From the NCBI RefSeq assembly GCF_000471905.2, contig NW_006500346.1:1037208-1101207 (forward strand): a stretch of 64,000 bases of DNA, written 5' to 3'. The translations under genes were made by a program, and so were the position numbers. Each line of letters begins with the position of its first letter. The stretch's first letter is position 1. Below, in pieces: positions 45,231 to 55,913 of this stretch. The notes under the pieces were generated by a model, which did not search any database, was not told where the DNA came from, and was given only the letters and a program-made list of their open reading frames with translations. The DNA comes from Amborella trichopoda. Its lineage: Eukaryota > Streptophyta > Magnoliopsida > Amborellales > Amborellaceae.

Positions 45231-45800
45231 TCACCCCTCAAGAATTTACAATACTGATATTCTTGATATGTGATATTCAAAACAAAGCAATTTTAGATAT
45301 CTACCATGCATTGAATCAAAATCAAAACCCCCTTTCAAGTTTTTTTTTTCCTCAAACCTATATAAACTCTGCTCATAACTAATATTAACATAAAGGTCTA
45401 AACATATATACATCTCTTGGCAAGACAAATTTACAATGGCGAATTCTTACAAATTAACAAAATAAAGTTTAAGCACAACTACAATATCTTCCAAAGTTGA
45501 TCCTGACGAGCACTCAATATGAAACCACAATTATCCTGAAAAAATGTTTACCATAGTTTGATGAGTTTGGCTACTCAGTAAGTGATCATCATAATCCTAA
45601 AAATAATCATGGTTGAAAGATATCAATATTTTAAAAAATGAGATCTATTAACATAAATGCATCAACAGTTTCACTTTAAAAAATGTATAATTAAGTATAA
45701 TCCGAATAATTGAAATGCGTATAATATTTTAACAGTAGTGCATAATTCAAAAGATTTCACAAATTACCGTACTGGCTTCCCAAGTGGGTCACCTATATAT

Positions 45801-45967
45801 CCCATCAGCGTCCTGATGGGTCTACTTAATCCCTATAGGCGTCCCATATAGGTGCACTTAACCCCTGCAAGTCTACTTATAGCTCATCGGCATACCGGAT
45901 GAGTCCACTTAATTCCTACCGACATACCGGATAGGTCCACTTATACCTCACCGGCGAACCGGATGAG
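45801..45967. repeat. 32-bp tandem array; each complete unit is a hairpin
   Basis: Hairpins start at 45801, 45832, 45883, 45915 and 45947, with a shortened unit near 45861. Stems are CCCATCAG/CTGATGGG, CCTATAGG/CCATATAGG, CTCATCGG/CCGGATGAG, CCTACCG/CCGGATAGG and CTCACCGG/CCGGATGAG, several with a single bulged base. Loops are short (CGTC, CATA, CGAA types). Linkers read TCYACTTA or TGCACTTA. Paired changes keep the stems intact. Confidence 0.85.
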
Positions 45968-45979
45968 TCCACTTGCATA

Positions 45980-46740
45980 CTTAAAGTATTTCTAAATCTC
46001 TTTAAACATTTGAAAGCAACAATATCATGTACTCAACATATCACTGAAATTATTAATATGAATTTCACTGAAACCATTAATAACAGTCACTTTCAATAAC
46101 ATTTAAAAAATAACCAGTCAAATATTTTGGGCTCAAATTTAGAAAGGTAGCAGTTCGTAAAGACATTCTAGCATAATTGTCATTCTAATATGTATAGAAA
46201 AACTTTTATAGAAATTCAAGAATATGGAATTATCACAATTTATGGGATGTCAATTCGCAAATAAACATTTCACAGACAATGCTATAATCAATTGTAAAAG
46301 TATTAGCTTTCAAATAATAAGACAGTCATTTGCACATGAAATTTACAATATCTAAATATTAAAAAACAGTAGAAAGAAATCTCACAATTTTACTAAAAGC
46401 AGAAATATCACGTTCATTTCTAATAATTTTACAGTATCTAAAATTTTCTAACAATAGACAAGAAAAATAAATATTTTTATTTCTAAGAATTTACAACATT
46501 CAAATTTTCTAGCATAGATAAACTATCGCAATTTTATTAAAAAGATTATTTTTCGAAACAATGAGGTCACTTACGCATAAAATTTACCGTGCCTAAAATT
46601 CATGATAATAGACATAAATAATTATTTCATTTTAAAAAAAACAAATTATTATTCAAGACAATGAAGTCACTTACGCATAATATTTGAGAGACAACTTTCA
46701 ATAAAAAAAAGTTCGACTAAAGAGAAGAGCTCACTGCGTT
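45980..46740. repeat. AT-rich stretch with degenerate internal repeats
   Basis: ACAATGARGTCACTTACGCA, then TAAWATTT, occurs near 46559 and 46659. Weaker relatives lie near 46318 (AGTCATTTGCACATGAAATT) and 46273. Related phrases (CTCAGTAAGTGATCATCATA) occur on the other side of the hairpin array at about 45574. The region around the array may therefore be one old repetitive element. Confidence 0.4.
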
Positions 46741-47039
46741 TGTAAAAAAGAGAGCGAAAAAAGAGTTGGTAAGCGACGTCTTACATATCGTCCTATTTAA
46801 ATTATTTAAAACACCTCCCACTCTTACATGAGGTCTAACATTAATAATAAGCTTCTAATGTTTACAACCTACGTCCATTAAAGGACGTGGCAGATGATAA
46901 AAAAAAGTGAAGGGTAAAAAATATAAAAGTAGCGATTGTACTTAAGGACCATAATGCCTATATGAACCATCATATTATAAAGAGTTTTTTTTTTTTTTTT
47001 CTTTTTTTTTTTTGCCTATATCGACCATCATACTATATA

Positions 47040-47230
47040 TCGACCATCTGTTTTTTTAATTTTCATATGTTTATAGATCTGTTTGATTCTTTTTGGAAGT
47101 TAAAAATTTTATGATTAAAGAACAATAAATTCTCTCATGAACCCAAGAATTGTCGACACCAAATTTACCTCTCAAAGTTTGGAGACGTACCTTAATTTGA
47201 TTGATTAAGGTTGAAACCTTTTGCGAACGA
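47040..47230 (+). mobile_element. MITE family A, 3' half
   Basis: CATATGTTTATAGATCTGTT, GGAGACGTACCTTAATTTGA and TTAAGGTTGAAACC correspond to the right half of 11361-11757. Confidence 0.5.
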
Positions 47231-47679
47231 GATTAATTTTAGTTTTTCCATTGAAAAACTTTCAAATTGATCACGAACGTTATGATTATTAAAAAAAATT
47301 AGGATTTTAAGTTCTACAATTAATGTACATATTGTTTTGATATCATATTTTTTGAGCGACAAAATTTTATAACAGGTACAGTGGACATTAATTATTGAGC
47401 CAGGATAGAAATTTCTCATACCTATAGTGTTTTACGAAGAGAAACATCATCCAATAATTAATGAGAATAATAGGAATTGCTTTTGTTATTTTATCTTGAT
47501 ATATTTCATGTAAATAAATATAAATTTTTTTTTTTATCATTTCTTCATCTTTTTATTTTTTGATTTTTCTATGAGTTTTTCATGAGACAGTTGCCAATGT
47601 TACTATATACTATAATACCATTTTTATCATAGTACAATAAATTGACAATCATTAAAGGGCGCAGTTGGTATACGGATTC

Positions 47680-48023
47680 ATAGAGGTATGGTGCACCTTT
47701 AAAATTTATCATGGTATATCATTTTGATGTATGATGTTTTTAGGATTATCTCAAAATCTGTTTTTATATCTAATTATAAAATTGTAAATTTAAAAAATTG
47801 TTAAAATCAAGCAGATCTATAAACATATGAAAATATTGAAACTTGACGATGTAGATAATATGTTTAAAAATGCACTATTTATGAGAGTTAAAATCTTTTT
47901 ATTTTTCATAGTCATACATCTCGATGTCGGGATGATCAATCAAAGGATTTTTCAATATTAAAACTACATTTTCCAATGAATTTTTGAGGTTATAAGGTTG
48001 CATCCTTATATAAACTTTTTCCA
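47680..48023 (-). mobile_element. MITE family A, reverse copy
   Basis: It runs from GGTGCACCTTTAAAATTTAT to TAAGGTTGCATCCTTATATA, then AACTTTTTCC. The right TIR is well kept. Confidence 0.6.
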
Positions 48024-48299
48024 TCATTAAAAGCCATAAGATTTAGTCTTAAAGCACAGGATATGATACAAAGATTGAAAATTTTTGTTTTTAACTTTGA
48101 GCATGTTGAATAAGACATCCCTACTAATTTGTTTTTTAAACTAACGACTACATATAACTGTGACAAAAACATATGTTAATTTTTTATGTTAAAAAGACAA
48201 CATATAACTATGACCTCCTTGGCCATGGTGTTATTCTATACCTTTTCATTATTAGTTTGCTAAAAACACTTATTTGTAAAAATAAAATAAAAATATGGA

Positions 48300-48680
48300 A
48301 GATTTTAAGTGAAACAGGTCGGGTCGGGTCATGGACCCGGACCCGATTAGACCCAATGGGATCCAACTGAAAACAAAATATATACATATACATTTAAATA
48401 TTATAAAAAATATATGCATGCATTACTTAAATATTATAACTGAAAATATATAGTGATAGTTATTTAAATATTATGAAAAATTTATGTATTAGATATTATT
48501 TAAATAATAACACTAGTCGAGACGAGTCTAGGTCAGGTCCACATGGACCGGGACCGAATAGTGTTCTAGTCCAATATTTGGACCCATACGCAAACCGCCA
48601 GGTCGAAGTTTAAACCCATATTCAGACCTAGGTCGGATCCTATCATCGGGTCGAGGTCCATTGCCACCTTAGATATCCTA
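48300..48680. repeat. GGGTCGGGT/ACCCGGACCCG-rich element remnants
   Basis: GGTCGGGTCGGGTCATGGAC, then CCGGACCCG, and a second block at 48520-48665 resemble the interior of the hAT-like element at 48982-49417. The terminal GGGGTGGCAA motif is absent here. Confidence 0.45.
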
Positions 48681-48981
48681 AATGATCAGTCTGAATAATT
48701 TTGTAGACTCGGACTAGGCGAACCAAAATAGGATCCCTAGTGCGAGGCCCAAAATTCTTATTTTTCAATCAATAAATTGTACTCGCATATCTACATTTCC
48801 TACCGGCTCCTCACATTTTCTTCACATTTCCTACCGGCTCCTCACATTGGTTAACTCTAATCTGTGGACATCTTCCCTTTAATTTATAAGTGGCCTCTTA
48901 TCAAGTCCCGGTTCCTTCACTTCTAGTAATCACTTATCAGCTGGATCCTTAATGAATATGCTATCTAGGTTCATTCGGTTC

Positions 48982-49417
48982 AGGGGTGGCAATGGACACG
49001 ACTACATCCGAGACCCAATGGGTAGACGCAACCTTCGATCTGGATATGAGTCCAAATGTTAGAGCCAAGGTCGGGTCCGAGTCCAAAATCTAAACCCGAC
49101 CCGTATAAGACCCGAATAATATGAGTATATGTTATGTTGGTATTCATAAATGTTGTCAATACATTTATTTCTTAGGAAATTCTAGTTCTTAATGTCGTGC
49201 AATTCGATATATATTGCCAATAATACAAGTGTATGATAGTAAAGAAAGGGTAAAAAAAAAACAAATAGGATGGCAACGGACCCGAGCAGACCCAGGACCG
49301 GACAAGTCAAGGTATGGGTTCAAATTATGGACCCGAAAGGTTGGGTCCGAGTCCAAAACCTAAACCCGAATACTATTCGGATCCAGATCTACCCCTACCC
49401 AACCTGTTGCCACCCCT
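48982..49417. mobile_element. hAT-like non-autonomous element
   Basis: It begins AGGGGTGGCAATGG and ends with the inverse TTGCCACCCCT. The interior is rich in GGGTCCGAGTCCAAAA and ACCCGACCC. GGGTGGCAAT...ATTGCCACCC ends are widespread in plant hAT MITEs. A second internal start-like motif, AGGATGGCAACGG, at 49268 suggests nesting. The 8-bp target duplication is not clear. Confidence 0.5.
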
Positions 49418-49722
49418 AATCGGATTATTGTCGTCAACGTTTTCTACTAATGCTTTGAAATAACTAAACTACTGTTATATAGACCAATTTATCGGACTTG
49501 AATTTGGTAAATAATTTTTGCCAAATAAATAATAATAATAAACTTTATCAATTTCTTATAGTAAAAACACATATTTGCCGGATGTCACTTATAAGTCGAT
49601 GGAAAAAATCCATGTCTAGTTGTTAGTTGTGAGATAGAACTAGATTTCTAGCATTAAAAGCTAAAACACATCCAATGAAGCATTTTTCAAGAAATATGAG
49701 AAATCAAAGTGTAGGAAAAAAA

Positions 49723-50001
49723 NNNNNNNNNNNNNNNNNNNNNNNNNNNNNNNNNNNNNNNNNNNNNNNNNNNNNNNNNNNNNNNNNNNNNNNNNNNNNN
49801 NNNNNNNNNNNNNNNNNNNNNNNNNNNNNNNNNNNNNNNNNNNNNNNNNNNNNNNNNNNNNNNNNNNNNNNNNNNNNNNNNNNNNNNNNNNNNNNNNNNN
49901 NNNNNNNNNNNNNNNNNNNNNNNNNNNNNNNNNNNNNNNNNNNNNNNNNNNNNNNNNNNNNNNNNNNNNNNNNNNNNNNNNNNNNNNNNNNNNNNNNNNN
50001 N
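49723..50001. other. assembly gap (N run)
   Basis: 279 consecutive N. Flanks are AT-rich with no gene. Confidence 0.99.
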
Positions 50002-50703
50002 TTTGAAAATTTGAGAGTTTTCAGAAAAACTAAAATCGAACAGTAAAAATAATTGCTTGAAATCATAAAATTCATGTTCTAGATTGAAGCTAACCATCTT
50101 CCATCGTAGATAAAAAAAATTTGGACAATAATGGTTTTTTTCATACTGCCAAGGCCCCAACCCATTCTCTATATTTTTTCATAGAATCGTCTAAGTTAGT
50201 GTTGTTGTTGAAAAAATTGGACAATTCTAAGATAGCTGAGCCCAATCTGGGTTCCACAACGTGTCGGCTCTAATCTAGATTAGTCGAATCCAATCACGAT
50301 CTACAATTTCTTTAATAATCAGATATATATTTGAAAAGTGGATTCGTTAGTGGGGTAAGACTAAATTTGCATAAGAATTGGAAAAATTTCCATTCCACTT
50401 AATAATTAATTATTTTATTACTTTTTATTGTTATTATTATTATCATTATTATCATCATTATAAACCATATAAATTCATTTCATTGTTTATGGATTGAGTT
50501 GCAATCATGAGATTGTCGATGAGTAAGTACAAAAATTAAGTCACTATGCATCGCTATCCAAGGGAACGGTCATGGAAGTGAACGGGACGGATGGTCGAGA
50601 TTTGCGACCAAGCCAATATTTAGATCAACGTTCTCAGAGTCGCCTCAGGCCAATGGAGAGCGAGTTACTCGGATGAAATAAAGGGATGTACATTATGAAA
50701 AAG

Positions 50704-50826
50704 GAAAAAGTTTATATAAGGTTGTAATTTTAAACTCTAGAATTAAGGTGCACTCTAAAAATCAATTGAAAAATATCATTTTGATATTAAAAAACCCTTT
50801 AATTGATCATCTCAACATCAAAGATG
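50704..50826 (+). mobile_element. MITE family A, cut off by a LINE
   Basis: It begins GAAAAAGTTTATATAAGGTT, then GTAATTTTAAA, and stops in the conserved phrase TCATCTCAACATCAAAGATG, exactly where the RTE tail begins. Confidence 0.6.
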
Positions 50827-52012
50827 CTATCATCATCGTCACATTAATTTTTCAACTAATTGGGATCGGCTGTACAAATCATGGTATGTTATATTGAGGG
50901 ACGTACTATCAGTGAACCCATAAGTCTCCATATATTTTTTCACTCCAACCATGGCCTTTTGGGTTTGCCCCTTGTCATTTTTTAGCCTTCTACTTGAACT
51001 AACTCACACTTTCTAGCAGGTGTTGTATTGGGTCAACGCCACACATGGTTAGCTTATCAAAGTGTATTCTTTCTCATCTTGTCACTTATTAGTGTCACAC
51101 CTAATTTTTTTCAAATGTATTCATTTCGAATTTTATCTATTATTGTTTTCCCATTTATTCATCTTAACATCTTCATATCCACTACATTAATTCTATGGTA
51201 CGTTGTTTTTTGACTTCCCAACATTCCTCCCCATAGAGAAAAACTGGTATCACAATTGTCCTATAGAACGTGTCCTCCAGTTCATTGGTACGTGCGTGAT
51301 CGCATAAAATTCCAATTGTACATCTCCTTTTTCGTTCACCTAGGTTTAATTTTATTTTCGACATCTACCTTAATCTCTCAATTTTCTTGGATGAACGACT
51401 CAATATATCAAAAGTTATATCTTTTTGGTATTTCACGATCGTCAATCTTAACTACTTCCTCATATCTACTCTTATTACTACTAAACTTACATTTCATATA
51501 CTCTATCTTAGTTTAACTAATGTTAAAACCTTTAGATTCTAGAACATCCCTCCAAGGTTCTAATTTAGTGTTGACGCTGTTTTGATATTCATTAATGAAA
51601 ACGATATAAACATGCACCATGATGCCTCATCTTGTAGGTCCCTAATTAAGTTGTCTATAATTAAAACAAAAAGGTATGTGCTCCATACTGACACTTTATG
51701 TAGACTTATTGTCACTGAAACTCACTAATCTCTCTATTAGTTGTTCGTACACTAGTTAACACTTTATCAAACATATCTCTCACCAATTTGATGTAGTGTA
51801 TGGAGACTCATTTATTTTACAATATCTACAAAATTAAATATTGAAGTACTCTATCATGTGATTTATCTAGATCAATAAAGATCATGTGGAGGTATTTTTC
51901 CTTTGCTCTAAACTTATTAATCATTTGCAGAAAAATAGCCTCGGTTGTTGACTTCTTTAGCATAAAACTTGATTAGTTTTCTAATACACTTGTTTCATTC
52001 CTCAGTGGGTTT
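50827..52012 (-). mobile_element. RTE-clade LINE, 5'-truncated and frameshifted
   Basis: On the minus strand the RT portion reads STTEAIFLQMINKF, then KEKYLHMIFIDLDKSHDRV (about 51840-51980). The D near the end is the first catalytic aspartate region of RT. Downstream, FYRTIVIPVFLYGEECWEVK (about 51200-51265) is the characteristic RTE sequence. The 3' end carries GCCGATCCCAATTAGTTG and a GATGATG tail (50827-50880). Stops and frameshifts make it inactive. It inserted into a family A MITE. Confidence 0.75.
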
Positions 52013-52110
52013 TGGCCCTAATTTGTAAAGAGTGTATAATATTTAACATGAAGATAATGAATATGTAAAAATAAATAAATTTTAAAACTAATTTTTGTTT
52101 GAAATAAATA
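52013..52110. repeat. family D repeat fragment
   Basis: TATAATATTTAACATGAAGA, then TAATGAATATG, matches the family D phrase at about 1932-1965. Confidence 0.4.
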
Positions 52111-52139
52111 TTTAGACCATTTTTTTGAAGGGAGTGGAT

Positions 52140-52600
52140 TCCATATGCCTACGAATTGACTGGTACAGTAAACGCCTACGGCCCAGATTGACTGGTACAG
52201 TAAACGCCTACGGCCCAGTTACAACCTCTTTTTATATTTGAAATTTATTTATTTTTTATAAATCCAAATCACTTGAAATTTAGAATATTCACTATTCTCA
52301 TTAAGGCGCGCCTAATAAAAATACAAAAAAATATTTCGTAAAATATAAATTAACCAAAATACCTCCGAAACTTTTTGTGAGTATTTTCGTCAATTTACAT
52401 TTTACGATTTTTATTTATTTCTATTTTTATTAGATTCTACTATTTTTGAAGAATAAACGTCTCAAATTTTCAGTGATTTGGATTTGTAGAAAAAAAAATA
52501 AAAATTCAGATACGAAATGAAATCTTGACCATCATCAATATGAGCGTCGACGTTTACTGTAACAGTCAACCTATGGGCTGACATGATCTTTTCCCTTGTT
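52140..52600. mobile_element. MITE family F copy with duplicated end
   Basis: The terminal unit ATTGACTGGTACAGTAAACG, then CCTACGGCCCAG, is present twice without a mismatch (52155-52186 and 52187-52218). The opposite end is GACGTTTACTGTAACAGTCA. The core palindrome is TTAACCAAAATACCTCCGAA, then GTATTTTCGTCAATTT. Confidence 0.6.
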
Positions 52601-52610
52601 TTAATCTTTA

Positions 52611-52768
52611 GGATTGTATATTATGAGCCCATTTATTTTTAGGACAAGGAGGTTACAATTTTAATTTGGCATAACGACACATCATCAACCACTTGATTTC
52701 AAATTTAACACTCAATGATGATTGAGGCATCTTTGTATAAAAAATAAATCATCTCATCGTAGATCCAT
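52611..52768. mobile_element. family B MITE, degraded
   Basis: It starts AGGATTGTATATTATGAGCC and ends AAATAAATCATCTCATCGTA. It lies about 220 bases upstream of the PORR start codon, so it is part of that gene's promoter region. Confidence 0.5.
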
Positions 52769-52986
52769 TTCAATCTATTTTGAAGGGACCACCAATTACA
52801 TCTATCTTTGGAATGGATGGTTTATACGTTAGGGGACGCAAATGTAGAAATGCATCCCCCGCCGATAACACCACCATTTTTTAAAAATTTCACTCTCTTT
52901 GCTTCATGCCTTGAAGGCTTAAACCCTAGACAGTACCTACTTCAAGCCTTAACCCTTGACACTGTGAAGGATTCTCTCTATCTAGA

Positions 52987-54426
52987 ATGCACCATTTCTT
53001 CCCCTTGCGAAATTCATTATGGAAGCGCCTCGGCTTCTCTCTATCCCCTCTCTCTATACGCCCCTTCTCCCAAGCCATTTGCTCGCCAAAAAAGCTCGAA
53101 AGAGTTCGAGACCATGGCTACGACAACTACATGGAAGTCCAAAAAAAGATAATAAAAACCCTAAAATTTCAGGACCTCATTCTCTCTCAACCCTCTCAAA
53201 CCATCTGCATCGCTCGCCTTGATGCCCTGGCCCGTCGATTTGGCCTGAAACAATTCGAGGCCGGAGCTTTTGTTCTGAAATTTCCCCATGTTTTTGAAAT
53301 TTACGAGCACCCAGTTCAAAGGATCCTCTTTAGCAGGCTCACAAAAAAAGCCCTAGATCAATTTCGTAGTGAAAACCAGGCGCTCGTGGCCCAACTACCA
53401 GAGGCCATTAATCGTCTCCGGAAGCTTCTTATGGTGTCGAATTCTCAGAGGTTAAGGCTCGAACATGTTAGGGTTGCTCGTCGAGATTTAGGCTTACCTG
53501 ATGATTTCGAATTCACCATTTTACTTAAGTTTCCCCAATATTTTAGGCTTATTGATTCACCTGATCCAAGATCAAAGTATATTGAGCTCGTAGAGAAAGA
53601 CCCCAATTTAGCAATTTGTGCAATTGAGCGAGCTAGAGAGATGGAGTATCGAACCAAAGGTAAAGATGCAGAGAATATTAGGTTTGCGTTCATTATCAAC
53701 TTTCCACCTGGGTTTAAGATTGGTAAATACTATAAGATCGCAGTTTGGAAATGGCAGAGGTTGCCTTATTGGTCTCCTTATGAAGATGTTTCTGGTTATG
53801 ATTTGAGGTCCATTGAAGCTCAGAAGAGAATGGAGAAGAGAGCAGTTGCAATGATTCATGAGATTCTAAGTTTAACTGTTGAGAAAAAGATCACTTTAGA
53901 GAGAATTGCTCATTTTAGAAATGCCATGAACTTGCCTAAGAAACTGAAGGAGTTTTTATTGCAGCATCAGGGAATCTTTTACATTTCCACGAGGGGGAAT
54001 CATGGGAAGCTTCATACTGTGTTCTTGAGAGAGGCTTATAGGAAGGGTGAATTGATTGAGCCCAACGATTTGTATTTAGCGAGGAGGAGGCTTGCAGAGC
54101 TCATTATGATGAGCCCTAGAAAGATGAAATTGGGTGAGGATTTGGGGCGTTTGAGGAGAGAGAGAGATGATGATCGTGGCATTGGGTTCGAAAGAGAGTC
54201 GTGGGATGGTGGGGATTTGGACAATGCGGGAAGTGAGAGAGAGGATGGGGGTGATACTGGGCCAGGAATGGAGTCTTGGGTTGATGGGGATTCGGAGAAT
54301 TCAGGCAGTGAGAGAGAGGATGGGAATGATATTGGGAGAGAGAGGGACCCTTGGGTTGACGAGGATTTTGAGAATTCGGGCAGTGAGATAGAGGAAGAGG
54401 CTGAAATTGTGTTCGAGAGAGATTAG
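52987..54426 (+). CDS. PORR-domain organelle RNA-binding protein
   Basis: An intronless 479-codon frame. The N-terminus MHHFFPLRNSLWKRLGF, then SPLSIRPFSQ, is rich in Ser/Arg and lacks acidic residues, as in mitochondrial transit peptides. The PORR (plant organelle RNA recognition) domain follows from about residue 38 (VRDHGYDNYMEVQKKI) to about 370. Its typical blocks are present: LDALARRFGLKQFEAGAFVL, KFPHVFEIYEHP, LPDDFEFTILLKFPQYFRLI, and LPKKLKEFLLQHQGIFYIST. Known relatives (WTF1, WTF9, RPD1) bind organelle group II introns and aid splicing. Which one this matches cannot be told by eye. The C-terminus (404-467) adds an acidic 25-residue repeat. The start gives a full targeting peptide. 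A downstream 3' UTR may be spliced. Confidence 0.92.
   Translation: MHHFFPLRNSLWKRLGFSLSPLSIRPFSQAICSPKKLERVRDHGYDNYMEVQKKIIKTLKFQDLILSQPSQTICIARLDALARRFGLKQFEAGAFVLKFPHVFEIYEHPVQRILFSRLTKKALDQFRSENQALVAQLPEAINRLRKLLMVSNSQRLRLEHVRVARRDLGLPDDFEFTILLKFPQYFRLIDSPDPRSKYIELVEKDPNLAICAIERAREMEYRTKGKDAENIRFAFIINFPPGFKIGKYYKIAVWKWQRLPYWSPYEDVSGYDLRSIEAQKRMEKRAVAMIHEILSLTVEKKITLERIAHFRNAMNLPKKLKEFLLQHQGIFYISTRGNHGKLHTVFLREAYRKGELIEPNDLYLARRRLAELIMMSPRKMKLGEDLGRLRRERDDDRGIGFERESWDGGDLDNAGSEREDGGDTGPGMESWVDGDSENSGSEREDGNDIGRERDPWVDEDFENSGSEIEEEAEIVFERD
54196..54387 (+). repeat. 75-bp in-frame repeat at the 3' end of the PORR gene
   Basis: It encodes three acidic units at residues 404-428, 429-453 and 454-467, with core ESW.DGD..NSGSEREDG. 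The third is partial. Confidence 0.85.
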
Positions 54427-55870
54427 GTTAATGACCTATCAGAGGAGAACAGTTGCCCAGTTCAAAACTTCCTGGTGAATCTCTCACCAGCTACTTGGAT
54501 GGTGAGTTCCTTGGTTTATTTTTTTCACACTTCTTAATGAGAATGAGCTGATAAATTGCTATTTAGTTTCAGAAATGTTGAAGAGAGGGATGCTTGATCG
54601 GAAACCTTAAAGTAATTCCTTCCATTACAGAGTTCTTTTGATTTAGGTTTAACTTAATTACTCGGCATTGTTTCATTATCTCTGTCACATTTTGCTGAAA
54701 TATGGGATTTGCATACAAGAAGGTCGTGTTCCATGCCTTTGTCATGCTATATTAGTATTTTTTTAGAAGATAGAATAACAAGTGACTATCAAGGATTAAA
54801 CTGTTGTGAAAAATTCATGTGGTTCAATGGCTTCTAATGGTTACTTTCTTAGTTTTTGGTACTAAATGGATATTCTGTGGCTTTTCAATTGTTCAGTCAG
54901 TCTAATTGATTTTCAAACATATGGCTGTGTGGTACAATTGTGAGAGTCTAAAGAATTGAAACCATGGTCGCAGCCTGTGGCACCACTTTCCAAGACACAT
55001 AAATCCCCTTTGCTCACTATTTTCCTATAATCACCTGCCTCTCCTTTCTCAGTGCTTCATAAGTTAGATTTCAAGCGTCGTTTATTCTAATTTGACTTCC
55101 TCTTATTGTTCTCTCTCATTATTCTTTAGCTTCCTCCTTTTCTGTATTATTTATTTATTTTGTATTTTATAGTTTTAAAAACTTTTCCTGATATCCATTG
55201 CTATCTGAACTCATTTCGCCGCCCTCCCCATTGCCTCTCCTAGCTTAGGTTTCTCGTTCTCTTTATCTTGCTAATTTCTTAAAACCTCATTGCTAAGATT
55301 CTGGTATTTCATTTTATTTTTTCAGTATGTCATCTTAAAGAACGCCTTAATTCGAGAGATGTCCTGAACTTCACAACTGAATGTCTTGGAAGGGTTCTCT
55401 CAGCAACTCCATTCGGTGAGGTATGTCTCATGGTCCACTAAATGCTGATTCTACTTTTTGGTCCTCTTTTGATTTGCTGTTTGATTAATGATATGTTTTG
55501 CTTTCAAAGAAATGTCACTGATATTTTGAATCTATCTGTAGTGTTTTGATTGCTTGGATCTCTATGTCATTTACGCTTTCATTATATAATTGTCTTCTTA
55601 TTTTTTGTAAATGCATGACATAAACTCTCTTATGTTGTTTCATGTGGCATCGGGGGACCTAAGTTTATTGTTTCTTGTTACCTTTCACTTTGTGGTGTTT
55701 ATTATCTTATGTAATTAAACACTTACAAGTAAGAAGCCATTTCAAGACAACTCAGGCATTCAGCTATTAATCCTTCAGTCTAAGAGATTTCATACTTATT
55801 TTATTTTCATTTACCTTCATATTTGAACAAATTTCTTCTTGCTCTACAATGCAGGAACCAAACCCCCCCC
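54427..55870 (+). other. 3' region of the PORR gene, possible spliced UTR exons
   Basis: After the stop, a good donor (GGATG|GTGAGTTCC, about 54500) is followed by an exon-like block at about 55327-55421. That block is bounded by TTTTTTCAG and GTATGTCTC. Another acceptor (CTACAATGCAG) lies at about 55855. Intervening DNA is T-rich, as plant introns are. No second coding gene is recognisable. This is inferred from splice-site appearance only. Confidence 0.35.
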
Positions 55871-55913
55871 ACCTTCTCCTTGATTAATGGCCACAAAATT
55901 TGCTTTTGTTTGC

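Noticed and set aside
45801..45967. CRISPR-like reading of the 32-bp array
   Set aside because: This is plant nuclear DNA; units are contiguous with no unique spacers, and the repeats themselves vary.
52808..53152. 114-residue ORF upstream of and overlapping the PORR start
   Set aside because: It is out of frame with the PORR domain and covers repeat family D sequence.
53445..54391. several ORFs on both strands within the PORR gene
   Set aside because: They are shadows of the 479-residue frame, which alone carries conserved blocks.
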